Positions 5,764 to 6,322 of a DNA stretch of 6,322 bases are shown piece after piece (positions within the stretch are counted from its first letter, which is position 1; every line of letters begins with the position of its first letter). The notes below the pieces were generated by a model. The model saw nothing but the letters and a program-made list of their open reading frames with translations, ran no database searches and was not told the DNA's origin. This DNA comes from an uncultured Burkholderiales bacterium (GTDB lineage Bacteria; Pseudomonadota; Gammaproteobacteria; Burkholderiales; Burkholderiaceae_D): NCBI GenBank assembly GCA_903904635.1, contig CAIVDH010000087.1, positions 1-6,322 of the forward strand. The letters are read 5' to 3'. Position numbers and translations under genes: made by a program.

Positions 5764-6322
5764 GAATTGCCAGCCTCTGCATGCGATAACGTAACTGGCG
5801 CAAGCTTATCCCAAGAAGTGCCGCTGCGCGCGTGCGGTTAAAGCGACTCTGCTGCAGCGCGCGATAAATCAAATCTCGCTCTATAGATTGCAAATGCGCA
5901 GGCAGCGAAACAGGAAACGTATTGTCAGGCTCAGACAATACGGGCGCCGCAGCATGCACGGCAGGTGACATCAAAACCACTTCGGGCGTGCCGCCTTCGA
6001 AATCAAGATCGGATAATTCAATTACCCCGCCGCAAACAAATGCCAAAGCCCGTTCGAGCATATTTTCAAGCTCGCGCACATTACCGGGGAAATCATAAGC
6101 ACATAAGCCGGCCAGTGCAGATTGACTCAATATTGCAGCGCCATTCGCAGCACTTTGACGTTGCAACAAGGTCTCAGCCAGCAACGCGATATCTTCACGT
6201 CGTGCCCGCAGGGGTGGTAACTGCAGTTCAATCACATTTAGCCGGTAATAAAGATCCTGCCGAAACCGCCCTTGCTGTACCTCTCTGGTCAGACTTTGGT
6301 GAGTTGCACTAATAATGCGCAC
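5750..6322 (-). CDS. pilR: Sigma-54-dependent response regulator, PilR-like (C-terminal part)
   Basis: This is the C-terminal 190 or so residues of an NtrC-family activator; the gene runs off the right edge. The first visible codon (GTG) is an internal valine, VRIISATHQ being the typical AAA+ strand, and not a start. Visible features, numbered from the edge: the arginine-finger region FRQDLYYRLNVI (20-31), the sensor II motif FPGNVRELEN (78-87), a variable linker (about 108-140), and a Fis-type helix-turn-helix (about 143-185, NRTRAAALLGISLRQLRYRM). Such proteins hydrolyse ATP to remodel sigma-54 RNA polymerase at enhancer-dependent promoters. The receiver domain and GAFTGA loop lie outside the window. 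PilR, activator of type IV pilin genes and partner of the sensor PilS, is the best guess from the HTH sequence and from its usual place beside ampD and nrd genes in related bacteria. Other NtrC-type regulators remain possible. Confidence 0.85.
   Translation of the reverse strand: MRIISATHQSLTREVQQGRFRQDLYYRLNVIELQLPPLRARREDIALLAETLLQRQSAANGAAILSQSALAGLCAYDFPGNVRELENMLERALAFVCGGVIELSDLDFEGGTPEVVLMSPAVHAAAPVLSEPDNTFPVSLPAHLQSIERDLIYRALQQSRFNRTRAAALLGISLRQLRYRMQRLAIHDLD

Noticed and set aside
5965..6312. 115-codon plus-strand ORF opposite the sigma-54 regulator
   Set aside because: It is antisense to a clear AAA+/Fis domain protein and its composition looks like a reverse-frame artefact.

Overview
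The window looks like a stretch of ordinary chromosome from a betaproteobacterium, most likely Burkholderiales. The NrdB N-terminus (MLSWDDE), the two-ATP-cone NrdA and the order pilR-like / ampD / nrdA / nrdB suggest this, and moderate base composition would fit an Oxalobacteraceae-like member. That placement is inference from memory of the families, not a search. All four confident genes lie on the minus strand and read right to left.

Layout from right to left. Positions 6322-5750 hold the C-terminal part of a PilR-like sigma-54 response regulator: the end of the AAA+ domain and a Fis-type HTH. Positions 5763-5146 hold ampD, the cytoplasmic anhydro-muramyl-peptide amidase of cell-wall recycling, which overlaps the regulator by 14 nt. 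Positions 5145-4726 are a 420-nt non-coding interval. It carries two ACTA-N4-TAGT palindromes 15 bp apart that fit a tandem NrdR-box operator, a candidate sigma-70 promoter inside that operator, and a leader of more than 300 nt with inverted and direct repeats. Positions 4725-1834 hold nrdA, the class Ia ribonucleotide reductase large subunit (963 aa), starting at GTG behind a strong GAGGAG site. Positions 1833-1675 are a 159-nt spacer with an 11-bp perfect inverted repeat enclosing a smaller hairpin. Positions 1674-484 hold nrdB, the radical-bearing small subunit (396 aa). A Rho-independent terminator facing the minus strand lies at 266-238, about 220 nt past the nrdB stop. At the left edge a plus-strand open frame (3-329) may be the tail of an unrecognised convergent gene, but it is weakly supported.

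How it works together: NrdA and NrdB form the aerobic ribonucleotide reductase that makes dNDPs for DNA synthesis. NrdA senses ATP/dATP through its ATP-cones, and the predicted NrdR operator would add transcriptional control by nucleotide status. ampD and the response regulator are separate functions that happen to be adjacent.

No mobile element, CRISPR array, defence system or clearly new system was found. The parts most worth a second look are regulatory: the paired NrdR boxes, the unusually long structured nrdA leader, and the hairpin between nrdA and nrdB.
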